This document shows, piece after piece, positions 16,582-24,658 of a stretch of DNA of 64,000 nt. A program made the position numbers and the translations under genes. The notes beneath the pieces are model-generated. The model was given only the letters and a program-made list of their open reading frames with translations, was not told the DNA's origin and did no database searches. Every line of letters starts with the position of its first letter. Positions within the stretch are counted from its first letter, which is position 1. The DNA comes from an uncultured Fretibacterium sp. GTDB lineage: Bacteria > Synergistota > Synergistia > Synergistales > Aminobacteriaceae. The stretch lies in NCBI GenBank assembly GCA_946186205.1, contig CAMHMH010000003.1, positions 62,001-126,000 on the forward strand, in the 5' to 3' direction.

Positions 16582-19500
16582 ATGAAGAAAATTTTTGCAT
16601 TCATTCTTCTGCTGACTCTTCCGGCATGTTCATACGCTGAAGACTACGTGCCGGGAGATGTCATTGTAGTACTCCGAAACAATTCAGACGTAAGCGTGAG
16701 GGCTGCTGCGAAAACATCGGGGGGCGTTAAGAGTCTCTCATCTGTTCAGGCATTGTCGCAGTCAACGAAATCGAACATCAAGACGACTTTTGATGCTCTG
16801 TCTGAAGAAAGCGGATATGCTTTCATGGTCATTCATTCCGACACAGAGGACGCAAAATCGCTTCTCCGAAAAGTTTCGGCAAACCCAAATGTCATAGCGG
16901 CATCTCTCAACGGCTATCGTCATGGCAACGCGGAATCGTCAGCATCATCACCCCGCAAAATTCCGAATGACCCCGAATATTATCGGCTCTGGGGAATGAA
17001 AGCGATCAAAGCCCCGTCAGCGTGGACTATCGGCACTGGCTCGGATGACGTTTACGTTGCTGTGATTGACTCAGGAATCGACTACACGCACCCGGACTTG
17101 AAGGACAATTTCTCGGAGACTTCCTTAAAGTTAAGCCGTAATTTTGTCAGCAACGACAGGCGGGGCTATACGTCGGAGACCTACATGGACGACCATTCAC
17201 ACGGGACTCACATTGCAGGCACAATCGGCGCAAGGGGCAACAACGGAATCGGAGTCGCTGGTGTCAACTGGAACGTGAAACTCATCGCGATTAAGGCTCT
17301 TGACTCTTCAAACAGAGGAACAGATGAGTCTTTGGTTGGAGCCATCAACTACTTAGTAAGCATTCTCAAGGATAATCCGACTCTGAATATTGCTGCCGTG
17401 AATTACTCAATAGGCGGTTCACGAAACTTTTCGCCCGAAGACAGTGAAGCGGCCCAAAACATTGAGTACTTAGCGTTCAAGGCATTGAGCGACATGAACA
17501 GAGCAGTGATTTGCCTTGCAGCAGGAAATGAGACAGCGGAAGTCGGAGCACCTAACTATTTTGCGAACTTTGAGGACATAGATCAGGGGCATTATGTTTA
17601 TCCGCCGTCATTCAGGGGACTCGACAATGCTATAGTCGTAGCGGCGGCAGCTCCTGGTTTCGCGAGGGCATCTTTCAGCAACTACAGCAGGAAATACGTT
17701 GATATAGCTGCTCCCGGACTCGACATTTTCAGCACAGTTCCGACAATATTAAGCGTTGACATGAGATATGACACAGTGAGTCGCACGTACCCCTACGAAA
17801 ATATGAGCGGCACATCGATGGCTACACCTCATGTTACGGGCGTTGCTGCTCTCCTCAAGTCAATATACCCGAAAGCGACTCCGCAACAGATCAAGTCGGC
17901 TATTGTCGGCGGTGCAGACTCAAGAGTCTTATGCGACAACGGAACATCAATGTACGGAATGTTAGACGTTGACTCAGCAATATACGGTCTCTCAAGAATT
18001 ATGAGCACGGATGCTTCACCGCTGATTGCATTTGTGAATCCCGCTGCCCCGATAGTGAATCAGCCGTATAAGTTCCAGTTTTATGCGTCAGGCTCCGGGA
18101 AAATATCATGGGACATTGACGGTGAACTTCCTGCGGGCTTGAGCTTCGACAAAGTGAAGGCCGTTATCACAGGGACTCCGATTTCAGTTGACGTGAAAGA
18201 TATTGTCATTACGGCTATGAATGATTCCGGCTATGACTCGATGGCATTGACGATAAGCACCGATCCGGGATTCGCTCCTGTAATAGACGGCGTGAGTCTC
18301 TCCTCTGTCGCTGTAGGCGGTAAAACAAGCAGCTACGTAAGACTTGAGTCAGGTTCATGGCCGTTTGAGTGGAGAATACTTAACACCCCGGATATTACGG
18401 CTGACGGCTCTGCGGTATCACTCGACAAGAACGGATATTTTGAGATTGCGCCGAAAACAGCAAAGACATACACGGTCAAAGTTGGAGTCTCAAACTTTGC
18501 GGGCATGGACAGCATAGACATTGTTATACCTGCATTGAGCGCGGATACTTCATTCAAGATTTTTGACAAGACACTGAAGCGCGCGGTTGTCGGAAGGGTA
18601 TACGGTATGTCCGTCTCATCAGATTTTCCGGCGACATACAACGTTAATCCCTACAGACTGCAAGCAGGCGACACAATCAGCACTGACTGCCCGACGAAAT
18701 ACACATACTTATATGAGCATCTCCCTGAAGGCTTGACATTAACAGAGAATGAAGGAATATTCACGATAACCGGGACTCCTGAATTTGCAGGCTCATACGA
18801 TCTCGTTATAACTGTCTCGAATGATTACTACAAAGTCAGCAAAGATTTCCCGCTTTATGTCGTGAGCGCGGAACCTTCATTCCTCGCAGGCACATACGAG
18901 ATGACATACGCGAGGGGAATCAGCATGGATTTCCGCGTTCCTGTGCTTGGGACTCCTTCTCTCATAATCGGCATGAGCGGCGACAATGTACCCGGCGTTG
19001 ATTTCCTCAGCGAGACATACACGGCAACATTCACAGGCTGCCCGACAACGAAAGGCAAATACAGCATAGTGATTACGGCCTCGAATAATTACGGCTTTGC
19101 GAGCGCGGACGTGATAATCACAGTCGCAGAACCGTCAATAATCGCAACTAGTGTGCTTCCTGACGCAGTGAAGGGAGAGCCTTACAGCTTCAAATTTGCG
19201 TCATTGAACAACGTCCCGTTATCGTGGAAATTGAGCGGAGATATTTTTGCGGGGTCAGGATTGACTCTCTCAGCTTCGGGAGATCTCACCGGGACTCCGA
19301 GATTTGCGGGAGATTACTACTTCACAGTTAAGGCGAGCGCGACAGACGGCTCTGTGCTTGAGGACGTATGGAACTTCCTTCTTCACGTCAATGATAAACC
19401 GTCAATCACTAACTCAACGACTCTTCCTGCCGGCAAAGTAGGAACACCGTATGCCCCTGTATACCTCGCGTATGACGGCACTAACCCGGTATGGTGGACT

Positions 19501-20253
19501 CTCAGCGGCGACTCGATGCCCTACGGACTCGACATGACATCGAACGGCTGCATTTACGGAACGCCGATGCAGTCCGGGGATTTCACGTTCTCAGCGGCTG
19601 CTGAAAATTTCGCGGGCAAAGACACAAGAACATTCACGATAAAAATTACGTCAAGTGCTGACCCGACACCGAGTCCGACTCCGACTCCTGCATCAGATGA
19701 CCCGAAACCGACTCCGACTCCTGCACCGACTCCGGGTTCAGATTCTCATGTTATACAATATCACGGAGGCCCGCGCGGATTCTCATCACTAACGCCAATC
19801 GAAATTTTGGCGATCTCAGCAGCAAATGAGATTATCGGGGCAGTACTTCCTTCATTCGACATAACAGAAGCGGGGCTTTACACGTATCAGAGCAATGACA
19901 TTCTCGCGAGGATTACGCTTTCTTCAGATGTCCCGGCAGGATACACGCTAATGTGGCACGCATTCACGAGGACGGCTTCAGGTGCTTTTGCTGACGAATA
20001 CGTAGAGGACTCTGCAAGCACAGCGACATTCTACAAATCTGACGGCGGAGAGACTGAGACAGTCCCGGATGATCATATCGTGAATGTTTCGGCGTATTTC
20101 GACGTTGGGACGTATTACCCGGTAATCGCGGCAAAGAGCAGCACAAGCGACGCTTCTACGGGAGTCGGCTCAAGCTCCGGCGGATGTGAAGCGGGACTCT
20201 CAGTTCTGAGTCTGTTACTCTGCGCGATATTATTCAGGAAAAATTCACGTTAA
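16582..20253 (+). CDS. Cell-surface subtilase 3 with Ig-like repeats and Synerg-CTERM tail
   Basis: Third tandem paralogue, 1223 residues. Signal peptide (cysteine at 16; cleavage after SYA is likelier than lipidation), propeptide with an extra Ser-rich insertion near 118-125, and a catalytic domain with D163, H207 (SHGTHIAG), N316 and S412 (GTSMATPHVTG). Putative Ig-like repeats follow, then a PTPTP-rich spacer, the conserved pre-tail domain and SSSGGCE. AGGAGG precedes the ATG. The upstream promoter TATAAT at 16533-16538 is plain and lacks the hairpin element seen before subtilases 1 and 2, so it may be controlled differently. Confidence 0.93.
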   Translation: MKKIFAFILLLTLPACSYAEDYVPGDVIVVLRNNSDVSVRAAAKTSGGVKSLSSVQALSQSTKSNIKTTFDALSEESGYAFMVIHSDTEDAKSLLRKVSANPNVIAASLNGYRHGNAESSASSPRKIPNDPEYYRLWGMKAIKAPSAWTIGTGSDDVYVAVIDSGIDYTHPDLKDNFSETSLKLSRNFVSNDRRGYTSETYMDDHSHGTHIAGTIGARGNNGIGVAGVNWNVKLIAIKALDSSNRGTDESLVGAINYLVSILKDNPTLNIAAVNYSIGGSRNFSPEDSEAAQNIEYLAFKALSDMNRAVICLAAGNETAEVGAPNYFANFEDIDQGHYVYPPSFRGLDNAIVVAAAAPGFARASFSNYSRKYVDIAAPGLDIFSTVPTILSVDMRYDTVSRTYPYENMSGTSMATPHVTGVAALLKSIYPKATPQQIKSAIVGGADSRVLCDNGTSMYGMLDVDSAIYGLSRIMSTDASPLIAFVNPAAPIVNQPYKFQFYASGSGKISWDIDGELPAGLSFDKVKAVITGTPISVDVKDIVITAMNDSGYDSMALTISTDPGFAPVIDGVSLSSVAVGGKTSSYVRLESGSWPFEWRILNTPDITADGSAVSLDKNGYFEIAPKTAKTYTVKVGVSNFAGMDSIDIVIPALSADTSFKIFDKTLKRAVVGRVYGMSVSSDFPATYNVNPYRLQAGDTISTDCPTKYTYLYEHLPEGLTLTENEGIFTITGTPEFAGSYDLVITVSNDYYKVSKDFPLYVVSAEPSFLAGTYEMTYARGISMDFRVPVLGTPSLIIGMSGDNVPGVDFLSETYTATFTGCPTTKGKYSIVITASNNYGFASADVIITVAEPSIIATSVLPDAVKGEPYSFKFASLNNVPLSWKLSGDIFAGSGLTLSASGDLTGTPRFAGDYYFTVKASATDGSVLEDVWNFLLHVNDKPSITNSTTLPAGKVGTPYAPVYLAYDGTNPVWWTLSGDSMPYGLDMTSNGCIYGTPMQSGDFTFSAAAENFAGKDTRTFTIKITSSADPTPSPTPTPASDDPKPTPTPAPTPGSDSHVIQYHGGPRGFSSLTPIEILAISAANEIIGAVLPSFDITEAGLYTYQSNDILARITLSSDVPAGYTLMWHAFTRTASGAFADEYVEDSASTATFYKSDGGETETVPDDHIVNVSAYFDVGTYYPVIAAKSSTSDASTGVGSSSGGCEAGLSVLSLLLCAILFRKNSR

Positions 20254-20262
20254 GGATTTAGA

Positions 20263-20299
20263 ATCTCCCCTGTGCTTTTGACGGCGCGGGGGATTTTTT
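20263..20299 (+). terminator. Rho-independent terminator after subtilase 3
   Basis: ATC-CCCC-type and GGGG-GAT arms around a TTTTGAC loop, then six T, 10 bases past the stop. Confidence 0.75.
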
Positions 20300-20347
20300 G
20301 TACGTTCGATTCGTTTCATCAATTTCATTTTGAGGAGGTTAATATTC

Positions 20348-20704
20348 ATGAAGGCATTACGAATCATAATTGCAGTTTGTCTCATAGTCCCGGCGTTTTC
20401 ATCATGGGCTGCGGAAAGCAAAAGGGGTGAAGTCCTCGCGGTTCTCAAAACTCCTGCGGGAATGACTCTGACAGAAGAGAGCCTCAAGTCCGGGCGCGTA
20501 AGAAAGTATATAGACCTCACAGCAGAGTCAGCCGGAGCAAAAGTCATGAGCATATTCGACGCGCTGACTCTCACGAACAAGGACAAATATATTTTCGTGT
20601 TCATAGTGTCGGACTCGAAATCTTCCGAACAGCTCGCAAAAGATCTCAAGTCGGATCCCAATGTAGTATCAGCATCACCGAACAGGGAAGTGCATGCCTA
20701 TTAA
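20348..20704 (+). CDS. Orphan subtilase propeptide (inhibitor I9-like), exported
   Basis: The 118-residue product is a signal peptide plus only the propeptide domain of the neighbouring subtilases: RGEVLAVLKT matches their PGDVIVVLRN, FDALTLTNKDKYIFVFIVSD matches FDALSE...FMVIHSD, and DPNVVSASPNREVHAY matches NPNVIAASLN. It then stops, with no catalytic domain. The ATG at 20348 has AGGAGG before it; 20330 is less likely. Free-standing I9 domains elsewhere inhibit or chaperone subtilisins. It could act in trans on the three adjacent proteases, or be the remnant of a fourth. The intact signal peptide, RBS and terminal stop favour a functional gene. Confidence 0.75.
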   Translation: MKALRIIIAVCLIVPAFSSWAAESKRGEVLAVLKTPAGMTLTEESLKSGRVRKYIDLTAESAGAKVMSIFDALTLTNKDKYIFVFIVSDSKSSEQLAKDLKSDPNVVSASPNREVHAY

Positions 20705-20755
20705 CGAGAGCTTGACAGAATGAATAAAGCCCTGTAGAATGTCTAACTTGTTGAA

Positions 20756-20831
20756 GCCGGTGTAGCTCAGCTGGTAGAGCAGCTGACTTGTAATCAGCAG
20801 GTCGGAGGTTCGAATCCCCTCGCCGGCTCCA
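20756..20831 (+). tRNA. tRNA-Thr (anticodon TGT)
   Basis: Acceptor GCCGGTG pairs with CGCCGGC, D-arm GCTCAGCTGGTAGAGC, anticodon loop CTTGTAA, T-arm GGTTCGAATCC, CCA encoded. First of a cluster of three. Confidence 0.96.
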
Positions 20832-20849
20832 GTGAGTGAAAAGCAAAAT

Positions 20850-20935
20850 GGCGGAATGGCCGAGTGGTCAATGGCAACAGACTGTAAATCTGTCGACGGG
20901 AGTCTACCATGGTTCGAACCCATGTTCCGCCACCA
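20850..20935 (+). tRNA. tRNA-Tyr (anticodon GTA)
   Basis: Acceptor GGCGGAA pairs with TTCCGCC, anticodon loop CTGTAAA, a long variable arm typical of bacterial tyrosine tRNA, CCA encoded. Confidence 0.95.
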
Positions 20936-20946
20936 TTTATTTCAAG

Positions 20947-21022
20947 GCCGATTTAGCTCAGCCGGCAGAGCACATCCATGGTAAGGATGGGGTCTTCGGT
21001 TCAAATCCGAAAATCGGCTCCA
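20947..21022 (+). tRNA. tRNA-Thr (anticodon GGT)
   Basis: Acceptor GCCGATT pairs with AATCGGC, anticodon stem CATCC/GGATG around ATGGTAA, CCA encoded. Threonine and tyrosine tRNA genes often cluster in bacteria. Confidence 0.95.
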
Positions 21023-21040
21023 GTCAAAGAAGATAACGAG

Positions 21041-21072
21041 TCCCCGGAGTGAAAGTGCTTCGGGGATTTTTT
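21041..21072 (+). terminator. Terminator of the tRNA cluster
   Basis: TCCCCGGAG and CTTCGGGGA form a stem followed by six T, 18 bases after the last tRNA. Confidence 0.85.
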
Positions 21073-21075
21073 GTA

Positions 21076-21594
21076 CTACGAGTCTGCAACGTGTGATAAG
21101 TATCTTGCGAGGAGTATTTGTTCTGTCTGAATCATGTAGCGAGTCATGAACTGCCAGTCGGGATTGCCGGAAGAGTCAGCCGGGAGGATTATTTGTTCGC
21201 GGTTGATTCTGCTCTCGTTGATTTCGCGGTTGAAGCTGTATTTTTCCCGGAGGCTTTTCAGCACCGTAACAATGAACATGCAGACATATCTGTTCATGGC
21301 CGGAGATTTCAGCGCGGTAACATGATCGCTTGCGACAAATTCATAGCTGTGATAAAACGCAGTTCCTACGCTCCCGCTGTTGGCGATTGTGATGCAGTCC
21401 CGGAAGATTCTCACGCCTTCAGTGTTGCCGACAAAATCATCGACTCCGTTGTTCATGGCGGAAGATGAAACGTAAGGAATATTTCCGGGTATATGGTCGT
21501 CATTCTTGAGACGTTTGCCCCGCTGTATATACGTGAAAATGTCCCTGAGATAGAATGTACGCCATTCAACGCAATTAAGACTAAGTAATTCACG
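21076..21594 (-). CDS. Out-of-frame third target-recognition module of the specificity subunit
   Basis: About 172 codons from the homopolymer to the stop encode a complete specificity half-unit in a different frame from the gene before it. It starts RELLSLNCVEWRTFYLRDIFT, parallel to LTLDGVRWGTFYIRDIFT in the second module, and ends with LPADSSGNPDWQFMTRYM, parallel to LPVDDSGNPDWAFMERYM. It has no start codon or ribosome-binding site of its own after the tract. With 18 (or 15 or 21) C instead of 19 it would be fused in frame, giving a 522-residue, three-module protein. It is intact, with no stops, so it appears to be kept by selection. Confidence 0.8.
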   Translation of the reverse strand, partial: RELLSLNCVEWRTFYLRDIFTYIQRGKRLKNDDHIPGNIPYVSSSAMNNGVDDFVGNTEGVRIFRDCITIANSGSVGTAFYHSYEFVASDHVTALKSPAMNRYVCMFIVTVLKSLREKYSFNREINESRINREQIILPADSSGNPDWQFMTRYMIQTEQILLARYLSHVADS

Positions 21595-22645
21595 GGGGGG
21601 GGGGGGGGGGGGTATTACGTAATTTACTCTGTATGCTGTCAGTATATTCACCTGTGAGTCTCTGTTCTTCCTGCTGCATGTATCGTTCCATAAATGCCCA
21701 GTCAGGATTGCCGGAGTCATCAACCGGAAGCTGTATTTGCTGAGCCTGCATTCTTGCGTCATTGAACTTGTAGCCGTAATTATATTTTTCCTTCTGCTGA
21801 CATATTACCGACTTAATGAAAAGGTAGATATATTTGTTCCCTTCATGACCCTTAATGTGAAAGCGTTTGACATCATCCGAGAACAGCGCAGTATATGGAT
21901 GATAAAAATTTTCAACAACGCTTCCGTTATAATTCACGCCTAAAACGTTATTGTCTTCTGAAATATTCGAGTTTGATATGAAAGCCGTTACTCCGTTGTT
22001 AGAGTCTGACGCTCCCACAAAAGGAATATTGCCTGGTGTCATGTCCTCTTTGCGTAGACGTTTGCCCGGCGAAATCGTGAATATATCCCTGATATAGAAC
22101 GTTCCCCATCTCACGCCGTCAAGAGTCAGAATCTCCGTGTCTTGTTCGTAAACTTTCAGCCGCGAAATATACAGCCTAATCATAGCAGGCTCGCACTTGC
22201 GCATACAGTCTTCCATAAAATTCCAGTCAGGCCGCCCGGAGTCATCAGCAGGAAGAAATATTTTGCTTCTCCTTAAACGCGTGAGAGTCGCCCCGTTTCC
22301 GCCCCAGCTGTAAATAGACAACGTACGCTCCAGCAGAGGCAGAAGAAATTTCCCCGTATATTCATTCAGTCTTTCATGCCTGAGTATCTGTATGTTCTGC
22401 CCCGTATAAAAATCCGCAGGCTGATAGAATACCGTCTGAGTGTCAAGCCCTATGCTGATACAATTCCCGCTGTTGAGATTATACCTTTCCTGTTTGCTGA
22501 CGAACATATTAACGCCGTTGTTCATGTCGCTGCGTGTAACATAGGGATATTCGCCCGCGCCCGGAGTCAGTTTCACCTTGTCGATTCCGTTTGCTGTCGG
22601 CTTAATGTCAAAGACATCATCAAGCGTAAAGCATCCCCATCTCAC
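21590..22645 (-). CDS. BcgI-like type IIB restriction-modification specificity subunit (B)
   Basis: The 351-residue product has two target-recognition modules, each ending in the same helix motif: LPADDSGRPDWNFMEDCM at 131-148 and LPVDDSGNPDWAFMERYM at 306-323. Size and partner match BcgI subunit B. It ends TPPPPPP-stop because the 19-C tract puts a TGA in frame at once. The GTG start at 22645 has no good SD; in-frame sequence up to the A-subunit stop (LTGKFSLDSV) resembles the start of the other modules, so translation may begin at a CTG at 22672, coupled to subunit A. It would guide the A subunit to its DNA site. Confidence 0.85.
   Translation of the reverse strand: MRWGCFTLDDVFDIKPTANGIDKVKLTPGAGEYPYVTRSDMNNGVNMFVSKQERYNLNSGNCISIGLDTQTVFYQPADFYTGQNIQILRHERLNEYTGKFLLPLLERTLSIYSWGGNGATLTRLRRSKIFLPADDSGRPDWNFMEDCMRKCEPAMIRLYISRLKVYEQDTEILTLDGVRWGTFYIRDIFTISPGKRLRKEDMTPGNIPFVGASDSNNGVTAFISNSNISEDNNVLGVNYNGSVVENFYHPYTALFSDDVKRFHIKGHEGNKYIYLFIKSVICQQKEKYNYGYKFNDARMQAQQIQLPVDDSGNPDWAFMERYMQQEEQRLTGEYTDSIQSKLRNTPPPPPP
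21594..21612. repeat. 19-base poly-G/poly-C tract in the specificity gene
   Basis: Nineteen G on the plus strand (C on the coding strand) at the junction of modules two and three. Homopolymers this long inside coding sequence are classic slipped-strand contingency loci. Exact length is also hard to sequence, so the true count and its variability in the population are uncertain. Confidence 0.93.
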
Positions 22646-22672
22646 ACTGTCAAGCGAAAATTTCCCCGTCAG

Positions 22673-24589
22673 TCAGGTATCATTCTCCTTCACTCCGAAC
22701 AGATAACCCCGCCCGTGTACGATCATGTTAAACTCAAATGTCAGGTAATCCGCGAGGCTGTCAGCAAAATCTTTCTCCGTTGGAATCTCGTCATTATAGT
22801 AGTAGAACGAATGCAGCCATTCATCGCCGGAATCAATAACAGTCTCAACCATGAAATCAGAAGGAGCGTCAGAGATTTTCCCCCGCCAGCAGTCAAGAAG
22901 ATACTGCCTCCTGTCGTCCGCGCTGTCAGTCTTCACGAGTCCTTTGTGCATTTTGACTTCATAGCCGTCATTCTGAAAGTTGATGAACTTCACGCGCTTT
23001 TCTTTGGGATGAGAATAGCCCGCAGTGAAGACCGCTATACACGGCACAGTACCAACGCCGTAAAACGTATCTTTGTTGAGGCTGATGACTCCTTCAAGAG
23101 TGTGGCGTTTCAGTATGTCGGATTTGATCTGCCTGTCTTCTTTCGTTTTGCCGATCATGACCGAGACCGGGACAATCACCGCTGCCCTTCCGCCGGGTAA
23201 TATGCAGTCAAGCAGGCGCGATATGAATTTGAGTTCGGAGAGATTCTGAGTCTCTTTGCTTTTTGCCTGAGAGTAAGGCGGATTCATGAAGCCCGCTGTG
23301 ATTCCCTGAAGCTGAATGTCATCGGGATTTTTCATGAGGAAGTCTTCACATGTGAGATTGCTCTGGCCGTCGCCCCTGAGTATCATGTTTGTAGTTGCGA
23401 CTGCGAACATGTCATCGCGTATTTCTATGCCGAAAATTTGAGTCTCCTTTACGCGCTTTCGTTCCGTGTCATTTTCCGCGAGGCTCAAGAGTCTGTGCAT
23501 TCCCGCAACGAGGAAGCCGCCTGTGCCGCAGCAAGGGTCAAAGATAACATCATCGGCTTTGAGGTTCACGAGGTCGCAAAATAGTTCGGTGATGTGAGAA
23601 GGAGTCAGAACGATTCCGAGTGTTGCGCCGTCCCCGCCTGAATATCTCACGAACTCGCTGTAGAATATGCCTAGATAATCTTCCGGCGAATTTCCCAGAC
23701 GTATAGCCCGGTAAATGTTGCTGTTGATGTACTCGGCAAAAAATTTCAGAGGAGTCTTCTTCAGGTCATCGCGTACTGTGTTCAATACCGGCCTGTTCTT
23801 GATGAGTTTGAACTGGTCAATAACTTTTTCGCGCTTCACTTCCGGCCTTACCTTTGCGCGCTTGAGACTCTTCTCTATGTAGTCGTAAAGGATTTCCCCG
23901 TCCGTATGAACGTCATCTCCCGTGAGGCTCTCCAGCTTGAAGCCGTGAGCTTGTTCCATCAATGCAAGCAATATCGCCGACACAACAAGGGGCTTCTCTT
24001 TGTCTCCTAACTGGCCGTAATTGCGTAAATGCTCGTGAAGAGTTTTAGCCTTATCGCGTAATTCGGCCTGCTGAATCTCTTGCGGCGGAGTCTCTTTGCA
24101 CACTGCGCTGTGATAATAAGCGTCAATATTTTCCGGCGAAAAATTCCCGAACGTCTCAATTTCTGCAAGCTCAATGATTTTATCAGCGTCAACAAATATC
24201 GGCTTCATTGTGTGATGTTTGGGATTTCCGGCATTACCGAACGCAAAAATTTTCGTGTACGTGCTTCTTTCGAGTATCTTTCTTGCGTACCACAACGCGC
24301 CGTTGAGGGCGTAATCTTTCGTTGCTTTAACGTCCTGAGAGATTTTGCCGTCATTGTCGCGGAGGCATAATTTGTCCCGGTCTGCTTTGTCCTCGATGAT
24401 GAGCAGAAATTCTCCGACAGTCGCAATGAAGTCGGGCATTCCCCTCTCGCCTGTCTGAGATTTTGAGGCTGCTGAAAGCGCGTTCTGTAATTCTGTGATT
24501 GAGGTGTGCTGATATTCGGCGTTGATTCCTGAGTCAGTCAGCAGTTTGTGAACGTAAATGTCAAAATTGGATTCGTGGTTGTCTGTCAT
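22673..24589 (-). CDS. BcgI-like type IIB restriction endonuclease/methyltransferase subunit (A)
   Basis: The 638-residue product combines cleavage and N6-adenine methylation. The N-terminal nuclease has a PD-(D/E)xK pattern: P52-D53 then E66-D-K68 (FLLIIEDKAD). A helical region follows, then the methyltransferase with SAM motif DPCCGTGGF at 351-359 and catalytic NPPY at 436-439. Length and order match BcgI subunit A (about 637 residues), which needs a separate B subunit. The ATG at 24589 (GGCCATG) lacks a visible SD and lies just seven bases after the T-run of the chemoreceptor terminator. The operon sits between a tRNA cluster and a chemoreceptor gene, a usual place for defence cargo, but I see no integrase or att repeat. 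Confidence 0.88.
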   Translation of the reverse strand: MTDNHESNFDIYVHKLLTDSGINAEYQHTSITELQNALSAASKSQTGERGMPDFIATVGEFLLIIEDKADRDKLCLRDNDGKISQDVKATKDYALNGALWYARKILERSTYTKIFAFGNAGNPKHHTMKPIFVDADKIIELAEIETFGNFSPENIDAYYHSAVCKETPPQEIQQAELRDKAKTLHEHLRNYGQLGDKEKPLVVSAILLALMEQAHGFKLESLTGDDVHTDGEILYDYIEKSLKRAKVRPEVKREKVIDQFKLIKNRPVLNTVRDDLKKTPLKFFAEYINSNIYRAIRLGNSPEDYLGIFYSEFVRYSGGDGATLGIVLTPSHITELFCDLVNLKADDVIFDPCCGTGGFLVAGMHRLLSLAENDTERKRVKETQIFGIEIRDDMFAVATTNMILRGDGQSNLTCEDFLMKNPDDIQLQGITAGFMNPPYSQAKSKETQNLSELKFISRLLDCILPGGRAAVIVPVSVMIGKTKEDRQIKSDILKRHTLEGVISLNKDTFYGVGTVPCIAVFTAGYSHPKEKRVKFINFQNDGYEVKMHKGLVKTDSADDRRQYLLDCWRGKISDAPSDFMVETVIDSGDEWLHSFYYYNDEIPTEKDFADSLADYLTFEFNMIVHGRGYLFGVKENDT

Positions 24590-24595
24590 GGCCGT

Positions 24596-24635
24596 AAAAA
24601 AAACAGGCGGGGAAAATTTCTCTTCCTCACCTGTT
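24596..24635 (-). terminator. Terminator of the chemoreceptor gene
   Basis: On the minus strand AACAGGTG and CGCCTGTT pair around a long loop and are followed by a run of eight T. It lies directly in front of the restriction-modification operon. Confidence 0.6.
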
Positions 24636-24658
24636 ATTATCTCGTCAAGATTTCGGGG

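Noticed and set aside
22376-23200. Long plus-strand open frame across the restriction-modification genes
   Set aside because: Antisense shadow of two well-supported genes; no SD and no recognisable motif.
21041-24640. Integrative element inserted at the tRNA-Thr gene
   Set aside because: No integrase, no repeat of the tRNA 3' end on the far side, and no composition change obvious by eye.
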